Positions 12,120 through 23,751 of a stretch of 64,000 nt of DNA are shown piece by piece (the first letter of the stretch is position 1; each line of letters starts with the position of its first letter). The position numbers were made by a program, and so were the translations under genes. The notes beneath the pieces were generated by a model. The model was not told where the DNA came from and made no database searches. It was given only the letters and a program-made list of their open reading frames with translations. Source of the DNA: Ricinus communis (Eukaryota > Streptophyta > Magnoliopsida > Malpighiales > Euphorbiaceae); assembly GCF_019578655.1 (NCBI RefSeq), contig NC_063262.1:1495582-1559581 (forward strand), read 5' to 3'.

Positions 12120-12455
12120 CCAATATAGATAACATTAGTTTGGGCAAAACATGCCCACAATTACATCAGCCAGCCAGAAATAGATGGCTTGGGAAATCTA
12201 AGAGCCCTCGAAGCAGCACAATGAGGTGCAAAAATAATAGTACGTCTAATATACTGAAACTGAATACTATAAAAGCTAGACTTAGCAAGAACTAAACAAT
12301 TATTTAACACAGTACCTAAAGGAGAAGAAAAGGAAATGTTATGATTTAGCAAAGGCACCAAATTATGACAGTCAGAGTAAAAAACACAATCGAAAAGCCC
12401 CATTATTGTAGCACATTTCAGACCCTCTTCCTTGGCCATAAACTTGATTTGTTCA
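12120..12455 (-). pseudogene. RNase H-like LINE remnant, C-terminal half
   Basis: The minus-strand frame from 12455 to the stop at 12161 reads KFMAKEEGLKCA, then FYSDCHNLVPLLNH, matching the RVT_3 pattern 'El.Al..gl..A ... SDs..lv..l'. The N-terminal half is at 17379-17870 on the far side of a copia insertion. Across the GTTCA target site the two halves are in the same reading frame, so they were one sequence before the insertion. Confidence 0.7.
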
Positions 12456-12730
12456 CGTAGAAAATTGAGATGATGAATTGTTGAGTATATTAATTCTGAT
12501 CTTTTTAAAATTGATTCTGTAGGTATTTATATGTACATACACAACGGTAGCCTATTCTACTTGGTTGCCTTGATATTTCTGTCCAACGTCCCTTTCTTTT
12601 CTGGGAAAGGTTGGAGTGGCCTTACCCTGTTACAGGGATGGTTGCTCCCTTCTCGTGGCCTGTGATGACCGCCCGCATGCTTTTCTGTGCGTGTCTCGAG
12701 GCCACTTTTTCTTCATTTCTTCTTTTAACA
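12456..12730 (-). repeat. 3' LTR of the copia element
   Basis: On the minus strand it starts TGTTAAAAG and ends TTTTCTACG. The final CA seen in the partner LTR has mutated to CG. It is 275 bp against 284 bp in the 5' LTR, with several substitutions and small gaps, so the insertion is not very recent. Confidence 0.9.
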
Positions 12731-15700
12731 CTCCCCCTCAAGTTGGGTTCGTAGAGGTTGATCGAACCCATCTTGTTGAGAATGGTCTGATGACTAAGCT
12801 TATTTAGGGCTTTTGTAAATATATCGGCCAACTGATCATGACTCCTGACAAATGGAGTTTTTATTTCGCCCGATTGTACCTTCTCCCTGATGAAGTGACA
12901 GTCTACCTCAATGTGTTTAGTACGTTCATGGAATACTGGATTGGATGCAATATGTCGGGCAGCTTGATTATCACAATACATCAACATAGGTTCTTTATGA
13001 TCAATCCTCATGTCGAAGAGTACTTGTTTGATCCAAGTAAGCTCGCTTGCTGTGGAAGCCATAGCTCTATATTCTGCCTCTGCACTTGACCTTGCCACTA
13101 CACTTTGCTTTTTGCTTTTCCATGTTACCAGGTTGCCTCCTACAAATGTGCAAAAACCCGTTGTTGATTTCCTATCGCTGCTTCCTGCCCAATCTGCATC
13201 AGAGAAACCAATTATAGTGTTAGAGTGATTATTTTTCATCCAAATACCTTGACCTGGAGTGCCTTTGAGGTATCTAAGGATTCTATCAACAACATCCAAG
13301 TGGCTGGTACGGGGAGCATGCATAAATTGGCTTATCATACTTACAGCATAGGAAATATCAGGTCTAGTAACAGTTAGATAAATTAACTTCCCTACTAGCC
13401 GTTAATAGTGTCTTATGTTATCTAGTGGATTACCATCTTCTAAGTTGAGTTTGACATTAATTTCTATGGGAGTGGACGTAGGCTTAGCTCCTAGTTTCCC
13501 TATTTCTTTTAGGAGGTCGAGTACATACTTTCTTTGAGATAGAAATAGACCTTTTTGTGATTTGGCTATTTCTATTCCAAGAAAGTATGAGAGCTGACCA
13601 AGGTCCTTGATGTCGAATTCTCTTTTTAACTTTTCCTTAACTTTTTCAATTTCTTCATTGTTGTTTCCGGTTATGATGATGTCATCAACATAAACCAAGA
13701 TAATAATGGTGCATAAGTGATTGTATTTAACAAACATTGAGGAATCTGAGGTACATTTATTGAAATTAATATTAAGGAGAAAAAGGTATAGCTTGGCATA
13801 CCATGCTCTTGGAGACTGCTTTAGACCATAAATTGCTTTGTTTAGCTTACATACCAATGATGAATCTGAAGTGGACTTGTGACCTGGAGGAAGAGTCATG
13901 TAAACTTCTTCTTCTAAATTTCCTTGGAGGAAGGCATTCTTTACATCCATTTGAAATAGACTCCAACCTGAGTTAGTGGCAACAGATAATAAAATACGAA
14001 CTGTGTTCATTTTTGCTACAGGAGCGAAGGTTTCCGGATAATCGACGCCATAGGTTTGAGTAAACCCTTTGGCAACTAATCTGGCTTTATATCGCTCGAT
14101 TGATCCGTCATAGTTGAATTTAATCTTGTAAACCCATTTACATCCTACAGGTTTTTTATTTGATGGTAAGGGGACAATTTTCCAAGTGTTATTTTTTTCT
14201 AAGGCAGATAGCTCTTCCTCCATGGCCTTACACCATTTTAGGTTAGTGTTGGCCTCGTAGAATGAGTTGGGTTCTTTGTATGCCATGAGATTCCCTAAAT
14301 AGGCTCGATAGTTATGAGACATGTGATCATAAGAGATGAAGTTGCAAATTGGATATGATACCTTATGGGATACATAATCCCTTAACTTGACAGACGGTCT
14401 AGTTGGTCGAGTGGAGCGTCTTAAGGCAATCGCTTCTTGTAGAGTTGTAATTTCCTCACTTCTAGCAATAGTGTCTCCCCCTGAAGGGATTGGCCTTAAA
14501 TCGGAAGAAGGCTCCCCCTCGGGATGAGGATTCGGACTGGAACTGCTGAGATCTGGAAAAGAAAAAATATGCAGAAATACTGTGGATGGTCCATGAGAAT
14601 GCTGCGGGTTAGTACTATAAATATCATGAGATTTGTAATATGGTTCGTGTTCCAAAAAGGTGACATCCCTGGAAATATAGACTTTGTGAGTGAGGGGATC
14701 ATAACATTTGTATCCCTTCTTGCCAATGGAGTAGCCTAAAAAGATGGTTTTGGCAGAATTTTTGTCAAATTTGTGAAGGCGCTTAACATGAACAAAGGTA
14801 GTACATCCAAAAATACGAATATGTCCTAGCTCAATTTTTTGACTTTTTAGGAGTTCTAAAGGGCTGAGATTGCAGAGTTTAGCAGTTGGAAGACGATTAA
14901 TAAGATAAGTAGCAGTAAGGAGAGCATCGGACCAAAAAATAGAGGGAACGTTATTTTGAAAGAGTAGGGTACGGGTGACATTAAGCAGATGCCGATTTTT
15001 TCTTTCAGTGACCCCGTTTTGTTCAGGGGTATTAATGCATGTAGTCTGATGAAGAATGCCCTCCTTTTTAAATAAGTTTTTAAAGTGATGATTGATATAT
15101 TCTGTACCATTGTCAGATCGAAATTTTTTAATATTGGCAGTGTATTGAGTTGTAACAAAGTGGAAGAAGTCTTGAAAACATGAGAAAACTTCATTTTTGC
15201 CTTTTAATAAATAGACCCATGTCATGCGGGTGTAATCATCAATAAAGGTGACAAAATACCTAAAATGATTGTAAGCAGTGACGGGGCCGGGCCCCAAACG
15301 TCAGAGTGAATTAATTCAAACGGTTTTTCAGAAGTGCGAGATGAGAGAGGAAAAGGAAGACGAGTGTGTTTGAAAAATTTACAAATCTCACAATGACTGG
15401 AATTTAAATTATAACAAAATAATGTATTCAAGACAGAGTCGGACGGATGTCCAAAACGTAGATGCATCAACATGCCCTGATTGTCCCTTTTGGCAAACAC
15501 AAAACATTGACTAATGGAGTTCGTAAGATAGTATAGACTATTGTCATAATATCCTTCACCAATCATCGTCCCTATAGTGCGATCCTGAAACATAACAGAG
15601 GAAGGTGAAAAAATAATATTGCAGTTGAATTCATTAGTGATCCGGCCGACAGATAAAAGATTAGATTTAAAGGCAGGAATAAATAAGACATTGTTGAGAG

Positions 15701-17040
15701 TTTGATTGAGTAATGCAGTATTGCCGCTACCTTGGATTGGAATATTGTGTTCGAATGATCGTCACATGTCAAGGGTTTTCCCGGAGAGAAATTTTGCAAT
15801 TTCATTAAATCCCAAGTCATGTGATCGGGAGGCACCGAGTCAATAATCCAATCAAGAGAGCGAGTTAATTCTTGTTGGAACAGAATTAAATGAGTTAGAT
15901 ACCGAACCTGACCCACTGGGTTGTTGATTCTGAACCAGAGCCTGGATTTGAGACAGTAATTGGTTCAGTTGAAGGGAGACTGTCAGGTCGGATTCAGGAG
16001 GGCGGATCAGGTCAGAATTGGAGGCAGCAGACAGGTGGGTCGGGTCGGGTGGGGTCGTAGAGTCGGGTTGCGATCTTGGTCGGGTTTATTTATTTGACCC
16101 GGTATGTACACCCAACTCCCTTAACCCTAAAAAAACACTCCCGTTGCTCCCACTCTCACTCTCGACATATAACCCTTGTTGATGGTCTTTTCGGCCGTTG
16201 CCACCCCATTTCTCTCCTTTACCCCCTTTCTTCACTCCCCCAGGTCCTTCCCACCCCCGAGATGGCCGTAGGTGGGGGTAGAGGTGCCAGCAACCATCGC
16301 AGGAGTGACCCTGCCTTGCGCTGGTCACAGCGCGATGGCCCTCCCCTCGCCCGGGCTGATTCTCGACGGATGTTGAAGGCGTGGCTATCTGCAAGGTCGG
16401 GGGCAGGGTTCATAGTGCTCCTTCAAGTCTCCTCGCACTGTATTGTTGCGATGACAATGTCGATTTTGGGGAGTTCTCCTCCAAGGAGGATCTGTGATCT
16501 CAAGCTTTCGTAGCTTGAGTCCAGACCTCCCAGGTAGGTAAAAACGAGATCTTGTTCTGCTCGTCGTTGTAGCTCCTCTGGGTTGTTTGATGGCGGAAGG
16601 TAACTCTGCAACTCTTCCCATTTTGTGAGTATTTCTGTTGCATATTGAGATGAGTTTTTGGTCCCCTGTGTGACTTGTGACAACTCTTGCTTGAGTCTAA
16701 ATATGTGCGCGAAATTGTGATGGTGGCCATATAGGCTCTGCATTTTATCCCAAATTGATTTTGAAGACTCTAGTAAGATACAGAGTCTGGAGATCTATGT
16801 CTCCATGGTGTTTGTAAGCATTGACATGACCAAATGGTCAGTCGTTTGCTATTCTTCCATTCTGTCTAGTTCTTCTTCTGTTGGGGCCTCCGGCCTTTCT
16901 GGCTTCGGCTGTGGCTTGGTCCCAGTGATGTACCCCAGCTTTCTTCTGTCGCTGAGGGCAATGTATGCGGATTTCGACCATTCGAAATAGTTGGAATTGC
17001 CTTTAAGTGTTATGTTGGTTAATTTGTCATTTTGAGACAT
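12622..17040 (-). pseudogene. Copia gag-pol, degenerate
   Basis: Gag starts at 17040 (MSQNDKLTNITLKG) and continues through a UBN2-type region to about 16420, with two in-frame TAG codons near 16850 and 16795. A degenerate zinc-knuckle region (DGCWHLYPHLRP) lies near 16300. The protease motif at about 15830 reads DSVPPDHM where DSGA..DHM is expected. Integrase follows: the FGHP..CEIC region (15530-15380), then D in FIDDYTR, D in SDNGTEY and E in TERKN, with a frameshift near 15290. Reverse transcriptase has YVDD at about 13690. A TAA at about 13400 precedes RNase H (DADWAG, SSAEAEYRA, YCDNQAA). The order gag-PR-IN-RT-RH is that of Ty1/copia. Confidence 0.9.
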
Positions 17041-17082
17041 GGCTGGAAAAAAATTGGTAGATGATGGGTACAGGTTAAACCT

Positions 17083-17094
17083 GCTCTGATACCA
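17083..17094 (-). other. Primer-binding site of the copia element
   Basis: The minus strand reads TGGTATCAGAGC, the usual plant copia primer-binding site complementary to the 3' end of initiator tRNA-Met, directly next to the 5' LTR. Confidence 0.9.
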
Positions 17095-17378
17095 TGTAGA
17101 AAATTGAGATGATGAATTTTTGAGTATATTAATTCTTATCTTTTTACAATTGATTCTGTAGGTATTTATATGTACATACACAACGGTAGCCTATTCTACT
17201 TGGTTGCCTTAGTATCTCTGTCCAACGTCCCTTTCTTTTCTGGGAAAGGTTGGAGTGGCCTTACCCTGTCACAGGGATGGTTGCTCCCTTTCTCAGGGCC
17301 TGTAATGAACTGCCCTGCACAGGCTTTTCTGCCTGTACAGTGTCTGAGGCCACTCCTTCTTCATTTCTTCTTTCAACA
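17095..17378 (-). repeat. 5' LTR of the copia element
   Basis: On the minus strand it starts TGTTGAAAGAAG and ends TTTTCTACA, giving clean TG..CA termini. It is 284 bp and pairs with 12456-12730. The primer-binding site follows immediately. Confidence 0.95.
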
Positions 17379-17870
17379 GTTCAGGAGAGACTACAGCTTC
17401 AAATTGCATCGAAACTGACTCCACAAAGAGATTTGCATCATCAAAAATTACTACTCCCACTCCACCTTTACCTGTTGAAGAAATGTAACCACCATCCACA
17501 AAAATCTTGTAACATTTCAGGTCCCTAATAATTTGTAAAGACACCTGTTCTGGGGCCGGACAAGAAGAAATTGCAGACACATTTAAATCATAATCAGAAA
17601 TTTATTATTTTGTCCAAGCCACTTGATGATAGACATCACGTTGGGGACCCCCATGAAGAACCGAATTTCTTCCATTATAATTGGACCATAAACAAATGAT
17701 CAAGAACTTCAAACCAGCCAAACCCAAAAGTTCGAACAGCTCCACATTTCCAAATAACGTGACAAGATGTTTCAGCAACAAGAGAACACGTTTAATATAA
17801 CAAAGATGGGACAGGAACATGCTCGTTCGAGTATTGTTGACACAATTACTATACATTTCATCTAGTTTCA
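17379..17870 (-). pseudogene. RNase H-like LINE remnant, N-terminal half
   Basis: The minus strand from about 17700 reads LWSNYNGRNSVLHG (the linker typical between zf-RVT and RVT_3 in plant LINEs). Downstream come KIFVDGGYISSTGKGGVGVV and the SPE tract that ends at the copia insertion. The Asp of FVDGG and the acidic residues match RNase H. The start is not definable. The C-terminal half is at 12120-12455. Confidence 0.7.
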
Positions 17871-20800
17871 GTTTTTATTTTAATTTAACTGTCCGTATAA
17901 ATATATATCGTAATTTTATTTTTTAAATCATTCGGATTGAGTAAGTCGAAATGAAATTAAAATTAAATATTTGAAAAATTAAATTATTAAATTAAAAATA
18001 AATATAAAATATAAAGATACTACTATAAATGTCACCAGTATTTTACTTATTAAAAAATACTTAATTATAAAACGGCTTACATAAATTATTTCAATTTTAT
18101 TCTTTTTGCACTTTCAATATTATGATTTAGGAAGTTTATCCTAATAAAACTGCATTTAATAATTTGACTAATTTTTTATTCAGTAATTAATTTTTTTAAA
18201 CTACATCAAACTATTAATTAAGAAATTTTGTGCTAATATTGTGATTTACAAAGTTCATCCTGACACAACCGTACCTTAGCTAATTTCTTTATTTCTCTTT
18301 TGTCATTGTCATGACTTGTAAGCATGAATTGTAATTAATCATATAATGACATGTTATATGTGATTGGGGCCTTTCATTTTTTTCGACTTTATTTTGGTCC
18401 ATTCTCCGGCACCTTTTACAAATGGGGTTCAAATTTTATTTATTTATCTTCTTTCTTTATGTTGGATGTATATTTTTTTGGAGACTTTTAAATACATACG
18501 GGAAATCCGCTACAATTTTTTTACTGTAAAATAAACTTTTTAGTTTGACTTTAATTATATTTTTATGTATTTAAACTGCATTTGGTGTACTTTTTATATA
18601 TTATAGTATATTTTTTTGAAATAAACATTTTTATGTCATCAAAATACCTTAGTTGCCATAAAAATATGTAAAATCATTCAATTCACAAATATCAAATATA
18701 AAAATATAAAATAAAAATAATAAAATCTATTCCATTTGGCCAATTTTAGTACAATTTAAAATAATATCCTTTTAAGTATCTTATAAATGTACTTTTAATA
18801 TCTTTTTTCATTCGAAATTCTGAAAAAGAAATTTCATAATAATATAAATTAAGATACATAAATATTGAGTATCTTTTTAAGTATAATTTTTAGTATTTTC
18901 TGTTTTGACGAAATTCTAAAAAGATAAAAACTAACTTCATAATAATATAAATTAAAATAATATATTTTTTTATATTTTTTAAATATACTATTGGTGTCTT
19001 TTTTCTGACTAAATACTGAAAAATACTCTATAAATAATTTTTTTTTTAAAAAGAACCATAAAATAAAATTTCTTTTAACCATAAAAATAACATTTTTTCA
19101 TAATTTTTATAGGAAGTCCAATAGACCATGGGCCACACAACAGGAGTAATTATTCTTTTACACTCGTTAGTTATAGAGGTAGAATCTCATCTATTGCAAA
19201 GGTAAAAACTTGAACTCAAGACCTACACATCCAAAGAGCATTCGCTCTTATCTCTTGAACTAAATCTCATGTGTATTTTAGATACATTTAGACTTTTCTT
19301 GCAAGTTTAAGCTTTATTTTGATTAATAATATACTTTGGCTTATAATAAAAATAGACTATTGAATTGAAATTAAATTACCAAAAGATCTTTACTATCATA
19401 TAATAAAATCAAAATCGAAAGTTATCCCTTAAAATGTAATGGTAAAATCAATCTGGCGAAATCATTCTCTTCATCATATATTATACTGTATTCAGATGGC
19501 ATAACCTTGCCCTATCAATAATTTTAGATCATTCATACCCAGAATACATTTCTCATAATCTGCTACTACTCAGGTTTGGTTTCAGATTTTACTAGTTGAA
19601 TTGATAATATCTTGGCTTGGAACCCTCAATTTTCATGATCTGGGTCCTTTAATACTCTTGGCGACACTGCTGAAACTCTTTAATATGCTATTCTATTTTG
19701 CTAGCTAATTGATTTGGAAACAAAGATATGAAAAAATTGAATACATTAAAGTTAACGTATAAGTAAACGATTTTACATATTTAAATACTAATAATTTTTA
19801 ATTTTATATAATTTTTAAAAATTAAAATATTTAATCATTAAATTTTTAAAAGGGCTATTGAATTGAACCATCAATCACATTCTTTACTATTATATACAAT
19901 AAATCAAAATCAAAATGTTCAAGTAGAGCTGGCAAAATCTGACAATTGTAGAAGTTCCAGATTAAATTTTCTTTTTTTGGTACTTTATTTCCACGAGAGT
20001 TTCCCTCAAGTTCCAATGCCATGCATGAACCCATACTTCAAGGAAAGGACAATTCGGATAATAATTTACTGAATTTGAAGATCTGCAGTATCCTTTTTAT
20101 GTCAACTTGCTCACTGGAATGGGTACCTTTATATACTAAATCAGAAAAAGGAATAATTTAGTAGTGATTTAAATTGAGAGATTTTGAATAAAAGATTTTA
20201 TATAATTTATAAATTAAATTCAAATTTATTATTTGATAAGTAAAAGAATTTTCTTTTAGAGTTCTTTAGTAGATTTTTATTATTCAAAAATTATCTTTAT
20301 CTTTAAATAAATTTTTTTATATTTATATTTAATACAAATAACTAAATTCATAATCCAAACTATACCTTAGAGGCAAACATATTATTTTCCACTTTCAGAG
20401 CTAAAATTGCATCCGAACATTATTAATACTATGACTGTTAATACAATTACAATTCATATTACATCACCCTTCTTTCTTTATTTAATTAATATTAAAAGTT
20501 TATAGAATTTGTACAATGAATGAAAGATTCATATTAATATTTCCGACTACTCTATAAGTGAAAATAAGGAGTGGTATATTGGCATCTTGTAATTACATCA
20601 GAAAAAGTGCCTAACAAAATGATTGAAAGCTCTTCTTTAAAATCTATAAAATATGAGAAAATTAGCTAAGGTAAAATAGTATTAATGTCTTTTATAATTA
20701 TAATCTTAGATCAATTTTTAGTTTTGGCTTGAATTAAATTAATTTAGTTTTTAATCATTTGAAATTATAAACCAAATTAAAAATAAAATTAGTATTTTGA

Positions 20801-22402
20801 TACTTCAAATCAAAATCAATCAGATATATAATTTGAATTAAATTTTTAATTTTTAGAAAATATTAAATATTTTATTTTTTCATCTAACTTTTGTTTATCT
20901 GACGTGGTAGCTAATATTTTTATAAAATATTTTATTTTTTGATTATTTTTAAAATTATAATATTATGAAATTAATTTGATTATTTATTTTTTAAAAATAA
21001 TGAGTTGATATTTTTTTTAAAAAAAAGGGATGTATAAAATAAAAAAATTTCAGTGGTGGAACTGTTTTGTAGCCAAATAATGTGATTAATGGATATCACA
21101 TTGGATGATGTGACATTTGCCTTTAGTATTATTGTTTTATTTTTAATTTGTACATAGGTTAGGTAAATCTCGGAGCTAGCCGTCATATCTAGAATCCACC
21201 AATGAAATGAATATTACCATTTTAGCTTAGGATATCTTATCAATTAAAAACTGATTAGAGTTCGGAAACATTACTTTTCCCTTTGCGTGGAATGAGCTGA
21301 GTGGTTCGGTTTTTTTATAGCCGATAGTTGATAATTGATGAATTACATAATATATAAAATAAAATTTTTAGATATAAAATAAATAAAATAATCACATACT
21401 AATATAAATAAAGTATGAGTAGTTATATATAAAAAAAATGATAATAAAAAATTTAAATGCAAGATTAATAAAAAAGTTAAGAAATCTAGATAAAATATTT
21501 TTTTAAAATATTTTATTTTAAGAGAAAAAATAACAAAATTAAGAGAAAAAGGAATAATTTATAAAAATAATTCATATAAATCAAGAGAAATATCTTAAAA
21601 AAAAAAGCCATGTAAAAAAATATACTCAAAATTTTATTTATATATATTGTTACATTTTAAAATATAGATTTATTTAGAAAAGAAAAAAGAAGAGATCATA
21701 ATTTTGGATAAATATGCTTATTATTAAGCCAAATAAGTTTTTATCTTAGGAATATCCCATCTTGCAATAAAAGAAGTGTGATGAAGACATGTTCTAAATA
21801 CTTACGAAATGCATTATTTATTGGCCAAATGAATCAGCCTCAAATGCTCATATAAATGCTTTATGTCATGTGTAACAGTGATAATAATAATAATAGAACA
21901 AATAGCAGCAAGGGGACTAAAAACATCATTTTCACTTACATGTCGGACCACATTCACGTTTATCTGCTACTGTTACTTCTGCGTCTCATTTTTGTATATT
22001 TTATTGCTTCCTCCACTCTTTCTTTTTTTATACAGTAATATTTATCCTTTTTAACATTTATATATACTATGAAAAGAATTACTTTTGCTGATGGAACGAT
22101 AATATATCTCTTTTAATTTAACTAAGATACTAACTTTTAATATATGGTTATATTAAAATTATTAAATTAGTATTTTATCACCTATAAAAATTTTATCTGA
22201 CAATATTTTAAATTAATTTTAGATATATATTATATATACCATGATAGAAAAAGATTATCTCTGCTGATAAAAAAAATGGTAAATTGTCTCTTTCAATTAT
22301 TTGAATATTTGCCCACTCCCATCTGCACAAGAAATAGCACTAATGAAGAACCAAGTTATATATTTTACTCTAACAGCTTTCAATCTTAAACACGTTTAAT
22401 TC
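17871..22402. other. Long AT-rich region without genes
   Basis: No coding sequence is recognised. About 17955-18085 is paralogous to 49783-49928, which directly abuts the second segmental copy. The 4.3 kb between 18086 and 22402 therefore has no counterpart there. About 20039-20490 is paralogous to 104-300. The remainder is A/T-rich and low in complexity. Confidence 0.6.
19110..19282 (-). mobile_element. tRNA-derived SINE candidate
   Basis: The minus strand from 19282 reads GAGATTTAGTTCAAGAGATA, then AAGAGC, and about 45 bp later GGTCTTGAGTTCAAG. These resemble the A and B boxes of a tRNA-derived Pol III promoter at tRNA-like spacing. About 90 bp of non-tRNA body follow. I found no clear target duplication or tail, so family and ends are uncertain. 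Confidence 0.45.
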
Positions 22403-23566
22403 GAAGTTAAAAATGAGAAAAAAAATCGGAAATGAGATTGGAAGCTTTTTATAAATTCTTTAATTTAGTGTGAAATAAGAATTAAATTCTATTCACCATT
22501 AGTATCAATAATAATATTTAATTATTATATACAATTTATAATATTTAATATTTTAGCTAAATTTAGACTAGAATCAATACTCTTTTACTAATTGAGTATG
22601 ACTTAGATTATTTAGAATATATTATAATATAGGAAAAAAATAAAAATTGAGTCACGCGGTATATGCGATATCATATAAGAATTGATCCGCTAAAAAAAAG
22701 TTTAAGAGTCTCCATTGGATACATTATAAATTTTCATTAATATACAAGCAATTTATATTAATATATTACAATCTTGCTTTAAGTAAATTTAATGTTGAAG
22801 ATATTTATAATTTTTAAATTTCATTTATTTTCATTATACAAATAGTAATAAATCCAATCATAACGTTTCTTTTGTAGTTTCTCATTTTCTTTATTAAAAA
22901 TTCATATTTTGGTTCACCAAAGTCACTTTTAGATTGGTAATATTTTTTTATTTAATTCAATAAATCAATATTAGTATTTTTTAAAAATATTTTATGATTT
23001 TCCGTTATAAAATGTTAAATTCTAATTTTATAAAAGTCTTATAGTCCTTAGTCACAGAGGGATTGAGTTCTCCCTCTGTAGGAGTGGTGAAGAAAAAAAA
23101 GATATTCAATATAACGCTCAAATAATCGAGCTCGTCAAAAGACGGGCATAAAATTAATATATGACTTAGTGCCACCGAATTAAACGTTCTTTCCACATAA
23201 TTATAATCTACTATTTCGTCAATAAAATTGATAATTATCGAAAATAAAATTTTTTATACGTATTTCTTCATGTTTAATATTTTTTATCTTTTATATTAAA
23301 ATAAATTTATTAATTTCATTAATAGAATATATATATTATTTCTTCTAAAAAATCTAATAAAAAATAATAGCAACAATCAGCATAATAATTAGGTATATGA
23401 CTAAATAAAATAATTATTTTTTGATAAAATTGAAAATAATTACTCAGCTACATTTTAGGGTGGCACAATAGAAAAAATTTAAGAGGGCAAAAGCATATAA
23501 TAATATTTATTAAAGGAACTAACTTGAAAAAAAAAACTATAATGAAAAATTAAAAGTTCTAAAAAA

Positions 23567-23592
23567 CTAGGGGTGGCCATGGCTACCCCTAG
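23567..23592. promoter_or_regulatory. 26-bp near-palindrome upstream of OMT2
   Basis: CTAGGGGTGGCC and its mirror GGCTACCCCTAG meet around CCATGG, with one mismatched pair in the arms. It lies about 41 bp upstream of the TATA box of OMT2 and is unchanged at 51159-51184 upstream of OMT4. It has no counterpart upstream of psi-OMT3. It could be a protein-binding site or a transposon footprint. Confidence 0.5.
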
Positions 23593-23632
23593 TCTACGCT
23601 TCCCTTCGCTCCTAATTACACCTATAATTCAT

Positions 23633-23640
23633 CTATAAAT
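23633..23640 (+). promoter_or_regulatory. TATA box of OMT2
   Basis: CTATAAAT in a TC-rich, less AT-dense stretch, 112 bp upstream of the ATG at 23752, giving a leader of about 85 nt. The same element is at 51225-51232 for OMT4. Confidence 0.6.
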
Positions 23641-23751
23641 TGGTGGGCTGTAACGTCTTGCATGAGCAAATTTTCTCCCCTTTCTATGTGTTCTTAATTG
23701 CATCTATTTGTTTGAAACCATAAACACCATCTCATCAAGAAAGGCATAAAG

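Larger units (their letters stand above)
12456..17378 (-). mobile_element. Full-length Ty1/copia retrotransposon, inactive
   Basis: It is bounded by two direct LTRs (12456-12730 and 17095-17378) with a perfect 5-bp target duplication GTTCA (12451-12455 and 17379-17383). Transcription would run on the minus strand. The primer-binding site TGGTATCAGAGC (minus strand of 17083-17094), complementary to initiator tRNA-Met, lies directly after the 5' LTR. A polypurine tract (CTTGAGGGGGAG, minus strand of 12731-12742) directly precedes the 3' LTR. Total length is 4,923 bp. It inserted into an RNase H-like LINE remnant. The coding region carries stops and frameshifts, so it could not move on its own. 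Confidence 0.95.

Noticed and set aside
16076..16513. 145-codon + strand ORF
   Set aside because: It is antisense to the copia gag zinc-knuckle region, with no recognisable domain.
21856..22054. Short hydrophobic ORFs on the + strand
   Set aside because: Leu/Phe/Ile-rich frames are expected by chance in this AT-rich DNA. They overlap each other and lack a conserved counterpart.
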